A stretch of 64,000 bases of DNA from Chaetoderma sp. LZ-2023a (GCA_034401795.1 CM067370.1:66585188-66649187); one strand, 5' to 3'. Shown: positions 11,834-22,139, counted from the first letter of the stretch. Program-made: numbers and translations. Notes: a model not told the origin generated them from the sequence alone.

Positions 11834-13099
11834 GCTGATCCTGTGCGCCATGATAGCTAGGCCTGACACCACACATAGAGCTACCATGGGAAGCAGTGTC
11901 ATGTCGACTGGCTGCAGTGTTGGGGTGCCTGGAGCTGCCATGTTGACTGGCTGCAGTGTCAGGATCGGAACGACTGTATGGCTTGTTCTACACGTAGGTG
12001 CGTTGATGGAAGTGTTGAAGCTGAAGTGGACACCGGGGGAACTCCCCTCGACTATCATGTTGTTATAGCCCCTGACTTGGAGGTCCTCGATGTTCATGAT
12101 CATGTTGCTTGGAATCAGCCATAGGTGTGGTGAAATAGCAAAGTCAAGTTTGCGACGGGCCTTCTGCAACCCCTGCTGGAACTTAGCAATAAGACTACTG
12201 GGGTCTGCCACGATGATCATATCCTCAATGAGACTGATGAACATGGCCTGGACCTCGGCTCCGCTGACACCATCTATGGAATGCCGCGGCTGGGTCTGTT
12301 CCATAAGGAGGCAGTAGCACAGTGCTTCCAGGGACTGGTTGATCAAAACGATCCCTGCTTGTGTGAGGCCTGAGGTCGTCTGTGGGACAAAGTACTTCCA
12401 CACATCTGGATAGTCCTGCCGCAAGCCAGTGATGTGCATATTTTGCACCAGCGCTCCAGGGTCGGAGTCTGGATCGAACGAGAATGTCGCTGTCTTCCGA
12501 TGGCCTACTCATCGGGGCATTCGATAGGGGAATCCTGAGTAGTCATGTCTCGGGTCACCATACATAACCCCTAGACTGCTGTTGTCACCACCATGCCACC
12601 GATAGTCTGGGTCAGTGATGAACTCTCTAAGTAGTCTGCTGGCAGCTGAAAGGCTATGACTGTTGAGCTGTGGGTCGAAGGCATTTGTATCAGGGAGGCT
12701 TGCACCCAGCTCATGGAGGATTCGTCGCACCGTGAAGTACACGTGGAATCTGAGATAGCTGGTGACGAGCCCAGCTTCAGGAGTACCAGAATAGGAGTGA
12801 AGCAGGGTGGAACTTACTCCATATCCTGCCGTGGCACACCACACGGCAAAGTTCAGCTGCTGATTCCAGTATGAGAGGCTTGGAGCAGCCATCCAAATAA
12901 GAGCTTGCTTCGCATTCTTGATGGTGATGGGGCGGTTGGTCAGCGGTCGTGGGTTGACGGAGAAGCTGGTTCGGGACCGTCCATCCACTGTGATGGAGAA
13001 CGGTGTTAGCTCTGGTATATCATCCAGTAGACCTTTCAGGCCAGTCAAGGAGGGCAGTTTGCTCCGGATGACTGTCATGAGGTTCAATGGGAAGGCCAT
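11633..13099 (-). pseudogene. large virus-like structural protein candidate with C-terminal membrane segment, frameshifted
   Basis: The N-terminal 196 residues (start 13099) end at a TGA at 12508-12510; a second frame from about 12480 continues the protein to about residue 450 and then antisense to the previous gene. Recognisable stretches are PSLSYWNQQLNFAVWCATAG, an INQSLEALCYCLL segment, LIPSNMIMN, and a hydrophobic helix (LLPMVALCVVSGLAIM) near the C-terminus followed by basic residues. I recall closely similar uncharacterised proteins in cnidarian and arthropod genomes, where they sit in virus-like or Polinton-like clusters; that is memory, not a search. A capsid role is inference. Confidence 0.5.
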
Positions 13100-13174
13100 C
13101 CATACTGGTGTTCTTAAAGCTACCGCAGCACACTATTTGTAGTCGTCTCGACTCCAGAGACCAGCGAGGCGACC

Positions 13175-13735
13175 TCACCATAACATCTCGTTTTTTAACT
13201 CCTCCATATCAACCCACCTGCTGGAGCCTTTGAGGTATTGCTGTCGCACTTTAGGTTTCTCCGTGTGGTACAGGGCTTGGACCTTCAATATATGGCGATA
13301 CTCTTCATCGGTGACCTGGCCATCCTCGAGAGCTTTGCTGACAGACTCGTCGATAGTCCATAGCATACTCTGTGCCAGTGCCACAGCCTCCTTGTGATCT
13401 GCCGCTGCCCCACCCCCCAAGCCTGTGGCCAAGACACTGGCGGCTAGTGCCACGCCACCCAGCGGGATGGCGACGATGGCTCCAACCCCTGTAGCGAGAG
13501 TGGCCACAGCTGCCACCCCAGTACTGGCTCCAATCACACCCGTGGTTGTACGTGTGAGGACGTTGTAGGCTGTCTTATATCACCTGCATGTTCTGCTGTA
13601 CTTTTCTGCATCATGGCCAAGATTCTGTCTGATGGTATCTATCTGCTGGAGTCGCCAGCCATAGATGGTACCGCCCTCGTCAGCCGTCAGGGAGGGGTAT
13701 ATTTCTGGTTGCTTCCGCCACTCTGATTTTGCCAT
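13175..13735 (-). pseudogene. small protein with hydrophobic hairpin and helical tail, one nonsense codon
   Basis: ATG at 13735 opens a 186-codon frame interrupted by a single TGA at 13580-13582. The N-terminus contains QPEIYPSLTADEGGTIYGW, the middle (about residues 60-105) is an Ala/Gly/Val-rich hydrophobic double segment that could form a membrane hairpin, and the C-terminus is amphipathic helix (VSKALEDGQVTDEEYRHIL). I recall this architecture in uncharacterised multicopy proteins of cnidarians and other invertebrates (memory only). It is co-oriented with its neighbours, 15 bp downstream of the 13750-14397 stop. Confidence 0.55.
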
Positions 13736-13749
13736 AGTATGCCTGGAGA

Positions 13750-14397
13750 TTAAACCTGCATCACCTGCAGAATCTGCTCATGAGTCCTAGAAGGGTACAT
13801 TTTGGAGAGCCTGGCGAACCATGCCAGCTTGCTGGTTTCGAGACAGACGTCTCTACGACAGAGGTCATCCAGCTCTATGTCAGCTGCCAGTAGCTTTCTG
13901 AGACATGACATCTGGAATGTCACCTTATGACCAAGATAGTAGGTCCGCCGCTGGATGGCTTTCTTGGTCTTACACTTCTGTGCCATCTCCTCTTCCCACT
14001 GTATGACATCTGGCTCATCCTCGTCTGTGAAGACACCTGGCTCATCGTCGTATGTGAAGACATCTGGCTCATCATCCCGCTTACTCGCCGCAGTCTCCGC
14101 TGCATCGTCCGTGGTCTCCACTACATCTGACTCATCGTCGTATGTGAAGACATCGTCCTGCTTCCTCTCCTCCAGGACGGCCTGCCAGTATCGGGAACCT
14201 TCACTGTTCCTTCGCCTCCTTTCAAGGCTCGCGTTCCGTTGATACCAGCTTTTGCGCTGTAGTCGCTCTCCTTCCTGTTGCAGTGCGAGCCTCTGTTCGT
14301 TTAAGGCCTTTATCTGTGCAGGGGTCATGAAGGGGCAATCCTGTAGCAGGCTCTTCATCATCTCGGCAAAGGTCAGATATTCCTGGTGTGATATCAT
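13750..14397 (-). CDS. acidic repeat protein of the compact cluster, intact frame
   Basis: An uninterrupted 215-codon frame. Residues ~1-70 are helical and charged (QLALQQEGERLQRKSW). Residues ~80-135 carry four imperfect copies of an acidic unit (DEPDVFTYDDE-like). The C-terminal 80 residues are basic then mixed, ending near ILQVMQV. No family is recognised. The acidic repeats correspond to visible ~30-bp tandem repeats in the DNA, so copy number may vary between elements. It is the only unbroken frame of the cluster. Confidence 0.55.
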   Translation of the reverse strand: MISHQEYLTFAEMMKSLLQDCPFMTPAQIKALNEQRLALQQEGERLQRKSWYQRNASLERRRRNSEGSRYWQAVLEERKQDDVFTYDDESDVVETTDDAAETAASKRDDEPDVFTYDDEPGVFTDEDEPDVIQWEEEMAQKCKTKKAIQRRTYYLGHKVTFQMSCLRKLLAADIELDDLCRRDVCLETSKLAWFARLSKMYPSRTHEQILQVMQV

Positions 14398-14428
14398 GTC
14401 AGGTCAATGAGTAATAAGAGTGCAAACT

Positions 14429-14737
14429 CTAAGTGGGCGTTCGATATCCCATCCGTGCTGGCATATATGTTAATGGAGGGCTGTCAAACAGGTGATTTAC
14501 AGGTGTGAACAGGCTAGGACTGATACCTTTCCATAGGTCCCGGCCGACTTCCACCAGTGAGCTGCTGTGTGCACTGCCCGGAGGTTGATGTAGCACATCG
14601 GCGTGTGTGTATGTTGTGCCCCGCTGGGGCACCTCGAAGAGGACCCATTCTACACGGTACTGTACCACCCATCTCCCCTCTAGAGAGGGCGAGATTACGT
14701 TCTCACCACCGGAGAGTAGCAGTCGGACAATCGGCAT
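14429..14737 (-). CDS. unidentified ~102-aa protein of the compact cluster
   Basis: An unbroken frame from ATG 14737 to 14429, beta-rich in its first half (WVVQYRVEWVLFEVP) and ending in a Pro-rich tail. Its start codon is 38 bp from the start of the divergent plus-strand gene at 14776, implying a shared bidirectional promoter. Codon content matches its neighbours. No family recognised. Confidence 0.45.
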   Translation of the reverse strand: MPIVRLLLSGGENVISPSLEGRWVVQYRVEWVLFEVPQRGTTYTHADVLHQPPGSAHSSSLVEVGRDLWKGISPSLFTPVNHLFDSPPLTYMPARMGYRTPT

Positions 14738-14775
14738 GGCTATATGTCTCGTTTAAACCCCTCCTATAGTGTGCT

Positions 14776-15690
14776 ATGGAACCCATATTTGCTCACTCGA
14801 CTGGGCTTGATGACCTGGCAGATGTGTACGCAGTTGATGCTGCCCAGGTAGAAGAGAGCGATGGCACGTCATTCGCCCTACAGTACGAAGCAAGCTCAAA
14901 GGCATTCTCCCTTCACTCCATTGGTGGTGGTGGGGTGGAGCTGCTCACAGACCTCAAGGATGTGACTAAGGAGCACCTGGGGCACAACATAGATGGCCAC
15001 AAGATCGTGTTCCTTATGATTTCCTGAAGAGGAAGTACATCATCGAGCCGTTGATTGAGCTCTCAGATACAGAGGTGGCAGACATCAACACCCTAAATAA
15101 CGACCTCAGCTTTCATCTGGTCAAACCCTATTCGAGCGATGACCCGCCGATGGCCCATGATGGCCTGCTATTGACCCTGGCAAAAAACCTGCAGTTCATA
15201 TTTGAGAAGAATGAAGTTTGGTACCGCACTGGACTTGGGGTGACTTGGAAACATGGTTGCCCCTATATAGGCCTCCTGCAGTCATTGACATAGAGGGTAC
15301 TCCCCTCTCCACTGTTGTGAAAAAGGATGGGACAGTTCGAAAGCTCTACAATCCGGGATCATCCTTCCTCACCTACATAGGTGAAGGTGTCTCCCTGATG
15401 AGGGTGGGTCACCGGATCTGGGTTACAGGTGGAAAGCTCCTGCTGCGTCGTCCATTCGATTAACCAGAAGAAGCTGTTAACGTCTCGGAGGGTACCCTAT
15501 GGGTAGATGGTAAAGAGATGAAGTCTGTCTGCCACTTCTATGGGGTGGAGAGGGTAGGCCGTGGTTGTCTGCTTGAGACACCTGCTCAGCACCAGATTCT
15601 CTGTGTAACATGTGAACATGCCAGAGTCTGCTGTGGTTCACATGCTAATCACTTTAGCCTCCTCCCAGGTGACACGTTGTCAAGGTAGAT
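14776..15690 (+). pseudogene. unidentified ~300-aa protein of the compact cluster, several breaks
   Basis: ATG at 14776. Coding passes through three frames: 14776 to about 15020, 15015 to about 15240, and 15230 to 15463, with a further open stretch (after a TAA at 15461-15463) to about 15690 that is Cys/His-rich near its end (ILCVTCEHARVCC). Frameshifts lie near 15015-15020 and 15235-15245. The product looks soluble and beta-rich (GVSLMRVGHRIWVTGGKLLL). I recognise no family; a minor virion protein is a guess from context only. Confidence 0.4.
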
Positions 15691-15743
15691 GGAAGCCCCT
15701 ATGGGTGGCCCCATCATGCCAATGCGACTCTTGCAGAGACTAC

Positions 15744-15950
15744 ATGTTTGTCTGAGCCTACACAGAATAGAGAGCCGGACCTGTGGTTGATGATGATCAG
15801 TGGTGTATATCACTGTGGAGGCTTGTCTCTAAATGGGCGTTCAGCCCCCCCCCCCCCCCCCCCCCCCAGGGATTGAGAGGGCGGTGGGGATCATTTGTCT
15901 AAATGGAAATCCAGGTGGTATCATTTTGATCCTGACACTACTAACACGTA
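15744..15950. repeat. poly-C tract and left member of a ~50-bp direct repeat pair
   Basis: A C-homopolymer spans 15845-15867. A segment beginning CATTTGTCTAAATGGAAAT at about 15892-15943 recurs in diverged form at about 16770-16830. The two flank ~830 bp and could be ends of a small non-autonomous element or independent copies. Confidence 0.55.
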
Positions 15951-16355
15951 GCACGCATGCACACGCATCAGGATCCATGCACGTGTCAGTAAGAGTGTAT
16001 GCTTATATTGTACCGAGAAATCACTTCATTCTTGGCGTTCTTGGCACCGATTAGGACCGGAATGAAGCGAGCATTTCAAAACTGTTTACCATTTTAAAAT
16101 CGGACCAGAAATGGCCGAGTTATCCACAAATGGTTATAACGAGATTTGAACCTGTGATTTTAAGTTTGCTAATGAACACAAAACAAGGATCTCACGCCTT
16201 AACTACCTCGGCCATGTATGCATTAGTAATTATAGCTGATAAGTTATGTGTTCTCATTGCTGTTACTGCATTATCTCGAAGTGACGTCAGACTATTAAGC
16301 ACCGCGATACTCATGCTCAGAGATAAGATTACTAAGAGGCGAGATTTTAGTAGTG

Positions 16356-16500
16356 TTGCGGTGGGTCAATCAATAGAGTATTCCATAGGATTCCCAGACT
16401 GGGGTTCAAATCCGCTCAAAAACCTCGCTAGAACTTGCCTGAAATTTCGAAACTAGGTAAGATGCTAGGGTGGGGTAATATGACCAGGTTAGATAAAGAC
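16356..16500 (+). mobile_element. SINE-like tRNA-derived unit
   Basis: A tRNA-like head carries an A-box-like GGTGGGTCAATCAATAGAG and a B box GGTTCAAATCC at 16403-16413, with spacing like a tRNA gene but no cloverleaf. It is unrelated in sequence to the SINE at 3.3-3.8 kb. The 3' limit is not clear. Confidence 0.5.
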
Positions 16501-16589
16501 CCACCGCGACACTCCCCAGTGCGGGGTAAAAGCACCACAGACACACAGACACACACCATCCCGCTGGAATAGCAACAGGGTGGCGTAGG

Positions 16590-16645
16590 AGATAGGCGGG
16601 GTAGAATAGGTAGGATAGGATAGGTAGGATAGGTAGAAAAGTGTC
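16590..16645. repeat. GATAG/GTAG simple repeat
   Basis: Repeats of TAGGTAGGATAGGATAGGTA type. Confidence 0.8.
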
Positions 16646-16658
16646 CCACAGATAGAAA

Positions 16659-16722
16659 AACCTCCTCAGGATACCGGTCAGAATAAGAAAGGCCGGCCAC
16701 TGGCCGGTATCCTGAGGAGGTT
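16659..16722. repeat. perfect 19-bp inverted repeat (hairpin)
   Basis: AACCTCCTCAGGATACCGG at 16659-16677 is exactly reverse-complemented at 16704-16722, with a 26-base spacer that itself contains GGCCGGCC and TGGCC palindromic pieces. Confidence 0.95.
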
Positions 16723-16849
16723 CTCCCGGACAGTGCGGTCCACACAGGAGTTTTATATTCTTGGCCATGGCCATTTGTCTAAATCCAGTTGAGGGAGGTG
16801 GTATCATTTTAATTCCGACAGTACTACTGCCCTTCCAAACTGTCAACAA

Positions 16850-18085
16850 TTGTTGGCCAATTTATCTTTGAAATGTTACATAATCATGAGACTTCATTAA
16901 ACACCCCACATAGTACCACTGTTACCTCAAAAATATCATCTGATTGTGATCACGCTATTGTTTCATAGTTTCATCAACAGTTCTCCCCACAACCAGCATC
17001 TTAAATTTAAAATTCCTACACAGATATGCTATCTGACTGTATGTATGGGTGTGGTCAGGTGTGCGTCTGTGTGTGCGAGCGAGCGTGAGTGTGTGTGCGT
17101 ATGGGTGCATATGTGTGCAATGTGAATGTGAGCATGCGTGGGTTTATGTGTGTGATAGGACCTTAAATTCTACGTTGAATCATAGTAACATATACAATCA
17201 TTTGTTTGTTCGGTTATATAAAATTATGTGTGTGTACACTCATATTGTTACACACAGCATATCGTTACTGTACATGTATTTATAAATAAATTGAAATTGA
17301 AAAAATTGACTCTCTTGGTAAATATAACACGTACACATATCATAGCAGGGAGTCCACTAGAGGTTGTGCCTATTAACTTGTAGATCCCTGACATAAAAAA
17401 CCCCAACATTTAGTACATTTATGACAATACAGTATATATAACAACAAACAATTTATACATGATTTGACATGCCAGCACGTTGGCTCAGTTGGCAAAACCG
17501 TTGTGCCGCACATACCATTTCTTGGTTTTTTAACAGTGCATAATGGAATACACATTTGCTTTGATAATGCTGCAATGCAAAAAAGTAGAATCACCAAATC
17601 TGTAACATACATCTATATTGCGGTTGTCTAGAGAATTGACGGTAGTTTCAGTCAAAAATTCAATGTCGAGGTCAAAGCATCATTTAAAAATTAAAATATA
17701 CAATAATAAAATAAAATAAAATATGATTATGGTTAATAATACAGTAGGGATAAAAAAAAAATAACCCAACAATGGCCAACATGGTTCCAGTACCAAACAA
17801 TTTTGGTCATGATATAAGAATTCTTCTGTACACATTTGGACTAGAAGACATTATTGCCTTACGCAGCAATATCCCCCAAAATTCCAACTAGGTCCAGAAT
17901 ATTCAGCCGCACATTTGTAACTTTTATTTTATGTAGAAGACATGTCAAACCGAAGTGCAGAGGCACGGCAACAACAGTAATAACATTATCATTAACAGGT
18001 GTTTTTCATAATTAATTGCTGATAGTTGCTGTGGTGTCCGGACACATCATGGTGCAGTAACTATCAGTGAGGTTTAATTACTCGA
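16850..18085. other. no recognisable gene; TG-rich tract
   Basis: A GTGTGY-rich tract lies at about 17050-17155, and A/T-rich sequence with AATAAAATAAAA at about 17705-17725. Short ORFs here have no protein-like character. Confidence 0.5.
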
Positions 18086-18089
18086 TTTA

Positions 18090-18559
18090 GTACAAGTTTA
18101 TTAATGAACAATTTCTTTAATATTATGTGCATACGAGTTTTGATACGTGTGCAATGTTCATGTTGACAGTGTTCATATCTGTTTTATTCCACAGTTTTGT
18201 AGCTTGTATGGGTTTTTATTTTGAGCTTTCCATTCTGTTGTATTCTGAGTGAACGTTGTGTCTAGATCTAGTGTTGTATGAGTGTATTTCAGTGTTTAGG
18301 TTAAAGAGAGAAGATGGTGAATTTGATAGATTACCATTGAAAAAAGACATTTTGGTTTAGTATATAATTGGAGATTACCAATATCTTCTAGTTTTTATCA
18401 ATTTTCTGCCATGTAAACGTGTTGGGCCTCATCTATTTGTGCAAAAGGTCTAATGGCTTGCTTTTGAAGTGATTTTAGTCTTGCCAGTCTGATTTTATAT
18501 GTATTAGTCCAAATAGTGTAGCAATAAGTAATTTGTGGAAGTATTAACGTGTGGTATAG
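18090..18559 (-). mobile_element. 3' half of an old CR1/Jockey-type LINE, cut by the giant LTR element
   Basis: On the minus strand this encodes the end of the same LINE family as 4611-7877: LYHTLILPQITYCYTIW and LARLKSLQKQAI correspond to [17 protein letters not shown] and [12 protein letters not shown] there, and the match continues in shifted frames to the C-terminus. Its upstream half resumes beyond the LTR element at 33415, so it is one copy split by insertion. Confidence 0.88.
18556..18559. repeat. target-site duplication ATAG, left copy
   Basis: ATAG directly precedes the left LTR; the same four bases follow the right LTR at 33415-33418. Removing one copy plus the element restores the LINE reading frame across the site. 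Confidence 0.9.
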
Positions 18560-18679
18560 TGTAGTTCGGATTGAACCGTCCTGGATTCGTTCCCTGAACA
18601 CGCCCCCCTGGGTAGAGTGTATATGAGCCTATGAGAGAGATCGCGCTATAAAAACGACTAAGTTCATTAAAGCGCATAG

Positions 18680-18691
18680 TGCGCATGCGCA
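18680..18691. promoter_or_regulatory. NRF1-type palindrome in left LTR
   Basis: TGCGCATGCGCA is a perfect NRF1-consensus palindrome. The right LTR carries a mutated version at the matching place (TGTGCATGCACA, about 30054-30065). Confidence 0.4.
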
Positions 18692-19049
18692 CGCTTAAAT
18701 GCTATTTTTGACAGAGCGCGTAGTTTATGACCAAGATAGGATGACGCTTTTAGTGTACAGAGACGGTACAATGTAATCCTTTTTAATCACCTGTTCCCGC
18801 CGAATCTGGCATTAATCAAGACCAGAATTCGACGGGCTTTCCAAATCTGCAAACCATTTCAAAATCGGTTAAGAAATGGCTGAGTTATCTACGAAAAACT
18901 CCTTTTGATTATCTTCAAAATATTGCAGTGACGTCATAACCACGTGTACGCAGAACTTCTAGAATGGTCTAGAACATTCGGCTGCGTTATTATTAGCTAC
19001 GCGCTGATTGGCTGTTGCTCGACCGATGATTGGTTGGAGCCTGCGCCTG

Positions 19050-19057
19050 TGACGTCA
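19050..19057. promoter_or_regulatory. CRE/ATF-like TGACGTCA in left LTR
   Basis: The palindrome TGACGTCA follows two ATTGG (inverted CCAAT) boxes within 45 bp, a promoter-like cluster. In the right LTR it is TGATGTCA and is followed by GTATAAG. Confidence 0.4.
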
Positions 19058-19517
19058 CGAGTATAGGTTGGACCTGTGTCAGCTACGATCAGCGCGGCAG
19101 GCATTACGCAGATCACTTCGCTTTCTATCGCTTTCTCTCCCGTAGCCAGCAGTAATCCAACCCACTGCACTAAAGCAATTTTGTAACTCCCGTTGGGGAG
19201 CATTTTTGGAACTTTTTAGATATTGTTCACGAATATATCAAGAACTAATTCGAAACACGAACTTGCGGTGAGGACTTTCCCGGCCTGAAAATGTGATTCT
19301 ACAGATGTAGAGGCAGCGATATTCCTTGGTGGATGACTCGCTGGATATGCTAGCCACGCCAAAAAGTGGTTATTTAGCCGTCCCCGCACTGATGTCGTGC
19401 AGGTTTATCTAAACTTTTTGACCACAGCAAGTAAACTTTGCCCGTTATGTCTTCAGAGCTGGTTGACGTACCTCGCACCATTAAGCTTAGTTATGTATCT
19501 TCATCCGCATTTAACAA

Positions 19518-19541
19518 CCCCCCCCCCCCCCCCCCCCCCCC
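19518..19541. repeat. poly-C run within left LTR
   Basis: About 24 consecutive C, against 5 C at the same site in the right LTR (about 30881). Confidence 0.9.
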
Positions 19542-21812
19542 GCTTATGATCGGGTTGTTGTCAACCTCCACCCATACCATCGGTGTATGGGAACTTTCGT
19601 CACAGCAGTAATGTTATCGTATCTCTTGCTGACTACTAGTTAGACATTCTATATTGTGATTACAGTCCTGAGTTCAATCCGCTCCCATCATGAGCTGCGT
19701 GCGGGAATCCTATTTGCAGAAACCAGCCTGCGGGAACTTTCCAGCTTCCAGGGAATGCATCAACTCACGTCAACCTAAGAGTGACGTATTAATTTCAGTA
19801 ACACGATAGCCCAGGTTTACGAATGGCTACCGATTATTCAAGTAACTATACTTGACATTTTAATAATTCTGTTAATTATATTTTTGATAATTATATCGTA
19901 TCTGTATAAACGGTCCCGATGACTAAGAGGCACCGTAACGGTCTTAGGACCACTAGTTATAATTTCTGTATCTATTTATAGTTATTCTTATTTTCTGTAA
20001 GGTGTTTTTGCTAACCACATCGTAGTAGGTTTCTTAACCTGTACTATAGATATATTATTCTGATCATTTCACACTGTATTGATTGTTCTGGTTGGTTTAT
20101 ATATGGCCAGTGGCCATCAGTTCATATGTTTGTTTATTTGTAGAAAATATAAGACTGCACTGCACGTAGGCAACACTATACAGCAACATTTATATATGCA
20201 GCACATTCTCCCGTCACCAACAATTTTTCACTGAGGTCGCTGTCCGTGCTATAACTCTGTTTAGCCCGGCATGCTACCAACTAAAAACCTTTTCTATTCA
20301 GCCCGATAGGATAGGTTCAAATGATTAGAGACAATTTCTTCATTAGGAAACACTTAGTGTACGCCTCTTTTCCGGTAGTTGCGATAATTTAACCCTGCAC
20401 TCCGGCAAGGTTGTGTAAGATTGGCCAAAATACCTAAAGGTCCTCATATTTCTAAGTTATTGTCTCTCTTCATGTTCTACTAAGCCTTATGGCTTCTTAA
20501 TTGTTTGGATATCCCTATCCGCACCATGGACTGATCCAACCCTGGGAAACTATTGGGGTTTCCGAGCGGTGATGGCCAGGGTGTGGTGTCACACGCATTC
20601 CCCATGAATCTTCGGATAATCAGTAGTTAGCACCTTTGCCAATGTAGGAAAGCACTGCGAAAACATGTCTTAATTATTATTTTCTTTAATCTGCTGAACA
20701 ATCCTCCCGCACCGCAGTGCATAGCTGGGCAACTTGTGTTTAAACCTAGCGACAGGTTAAATAGTTAGTTCCATAGGACCTGGTGATGGGCGAGATGCAC
20801 ATCCCCACCGAATTCCGTAACAATGTCTGGGCATGATATTCAGATCTGCCACGCTCTCACGGGAAGGACATTTACGGTGGGTGTTCATCTCTCTTACCCC
20901 CACCATAACAATAGATTAGTTACCTAAAATGCTTTTGTGAAAAGTAACCAATGTCCTGTGACGTTTTATGTGGTTACTGAGTGAGATGTACGGATTCTTA
21001 TCCAGTTCAGAGATCTTACTAAGTAACATGTATGCACGCTGTCTTCAGTATTGATGTCTTAGGACATCTGGTCTCAATGACAGCCATATCTAAAAGCTAG
21101 GTAGACGCCAGCCAATTGTGGCCTAAAATAATTCTTGTCTCTAAAAACTAAATATTAGGTTACGCTTTGATGGCCCGCATAAATAAAAGTGGCAACTACT
21201 AATTCAGCATACTGAGAATTACATAAGACTGTGACGTGGGAATCCTTCAGGAATCGTTCGTCCCGTCTTCACGTAAAACAGCATGCAACCGTATAGTCAG
21301 AATCTCACTAGGTATGATCTTTTCATTACAGCATTTTGGTTAAATATTAGAGTGGACCCATTTTGACTACTACTCTTCTCCCGCTTTAAGCAGTGGCGAC
21401 ATTTTCCTTGCAAGGATTCAGTGACGACGGTCCACGCGAGGATAATACTCCTCACCCAAACTAGCACTAGGAGTAGTGCCCGCATGAGGCACATTATTTT
21501 CCATCACTACAAAGATAATTTTCTTTCCTTTCAGCTTGGAGGTATAATAGCTTATATTAAGTTAATTAGTTACGTCTCGTGTACGGGAGCCTCCCTTGCG
21601 GGGATACCTCTGCGGGCCTACAAGTCTCTGTGGTACTTCCGGGAGCCCCACGTTTAAAAGTTCATCAGGCTGTCTCTATGTCTTGTATTTTCGTATGCTC
21701 ATTATTTTTATCTAGCATACTTGACGGTCTGTTTAGGTAAAACTATTGTATAGACTTATTTTAATTAGGTCACCAAATCAAATCTTGTAAGGCCATAGAT
21801 CACGAAATTGCT

Positions 21813-22112
21813 ATGGACAGGCATACTGGTGACACAAACTCTTGGGCTGAAACTGTTGTGTTTAATGTTCGCGATGATGGTCGCATGGCCCCACCAGAAC
21901 TATTGAGTTCCACCAGCCTTAGGAGCCGGTCTTTGTTACCCGTAGGGCAGTATCATACAGGATCCGTCACCCGAGACCGGAAGCTAACCAGCGTCATCAT
22001 TCGTCATGCACTTACGGCGCGGCGAGTCGACATCGGACACCGGAATGGCTCGACACTACCCCGCAAGCTACAAGTGGCGCCCGATGTGGGGCTTGAAGCA
22101 CATCATTATTAA
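21813..22112 (+). other. open frame across LTR end and PBS, conserved between LTR copies
   Basis: This ~85-codon frame in the left LTR (from the ATG at 21813 to the CTACA end) has an equivalent in the right LTR (33182-33418) that differs by an in-frame 27-bp deletion and scattered changes. In the left copy it reads on through the PBS to a stop at 22110. Residues include DDGRMAPPELLSSTSLRSRS. It may be coding, or may be open by chance; no family is recognised. Confidence 0.3.
22075..22092 (+). promoter_or_regulatory. primer-binding site of the giant-LTR element
   Basis: TGGCGCCCGATGTGGGGC begins 2 bp after the LTR end CTACA. The TGGCGCCCGA core is the classic complement of a tRNA 3' end; which tRNA is not determined. 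Confidence 0.8.
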
Positions 22113-22139
22113 CGTGCAGCAAACCCATGCCCACACCGT

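Larger units (their letters stand above)
18560..22072 (+). repeat. left (5') LTR, 3513 bp
   Basis: It matches 29891-33414 essentially throughout. A ~185-base stretch compared directly (around 20340-20525 and 31675-31860) has only two differences, but indels occur: this copy lacks ~50 bp after ~18578, has a 24-C run at about 18 bases either side of 19530 where the other has five C, and lacks ~53 bp at ~19063 that hold a TATA-like motif in the right LTR. Promoter-like elements near 19000-19060 include two inverted CCAAT boxes and a TGACGTCA. Confidence 0.92.

Noticed and set aside
11850-12317. Plus-strand ORFs of 72-75 codons
   Set aside because: Antisense to the better-supported minus-strand virus-like gene.
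17461-17535. tRNA-like stretch TTGGCTCAGTTGGC
   Set aside because: A-box-like only; no B box and no cloverleaf can be drawn.
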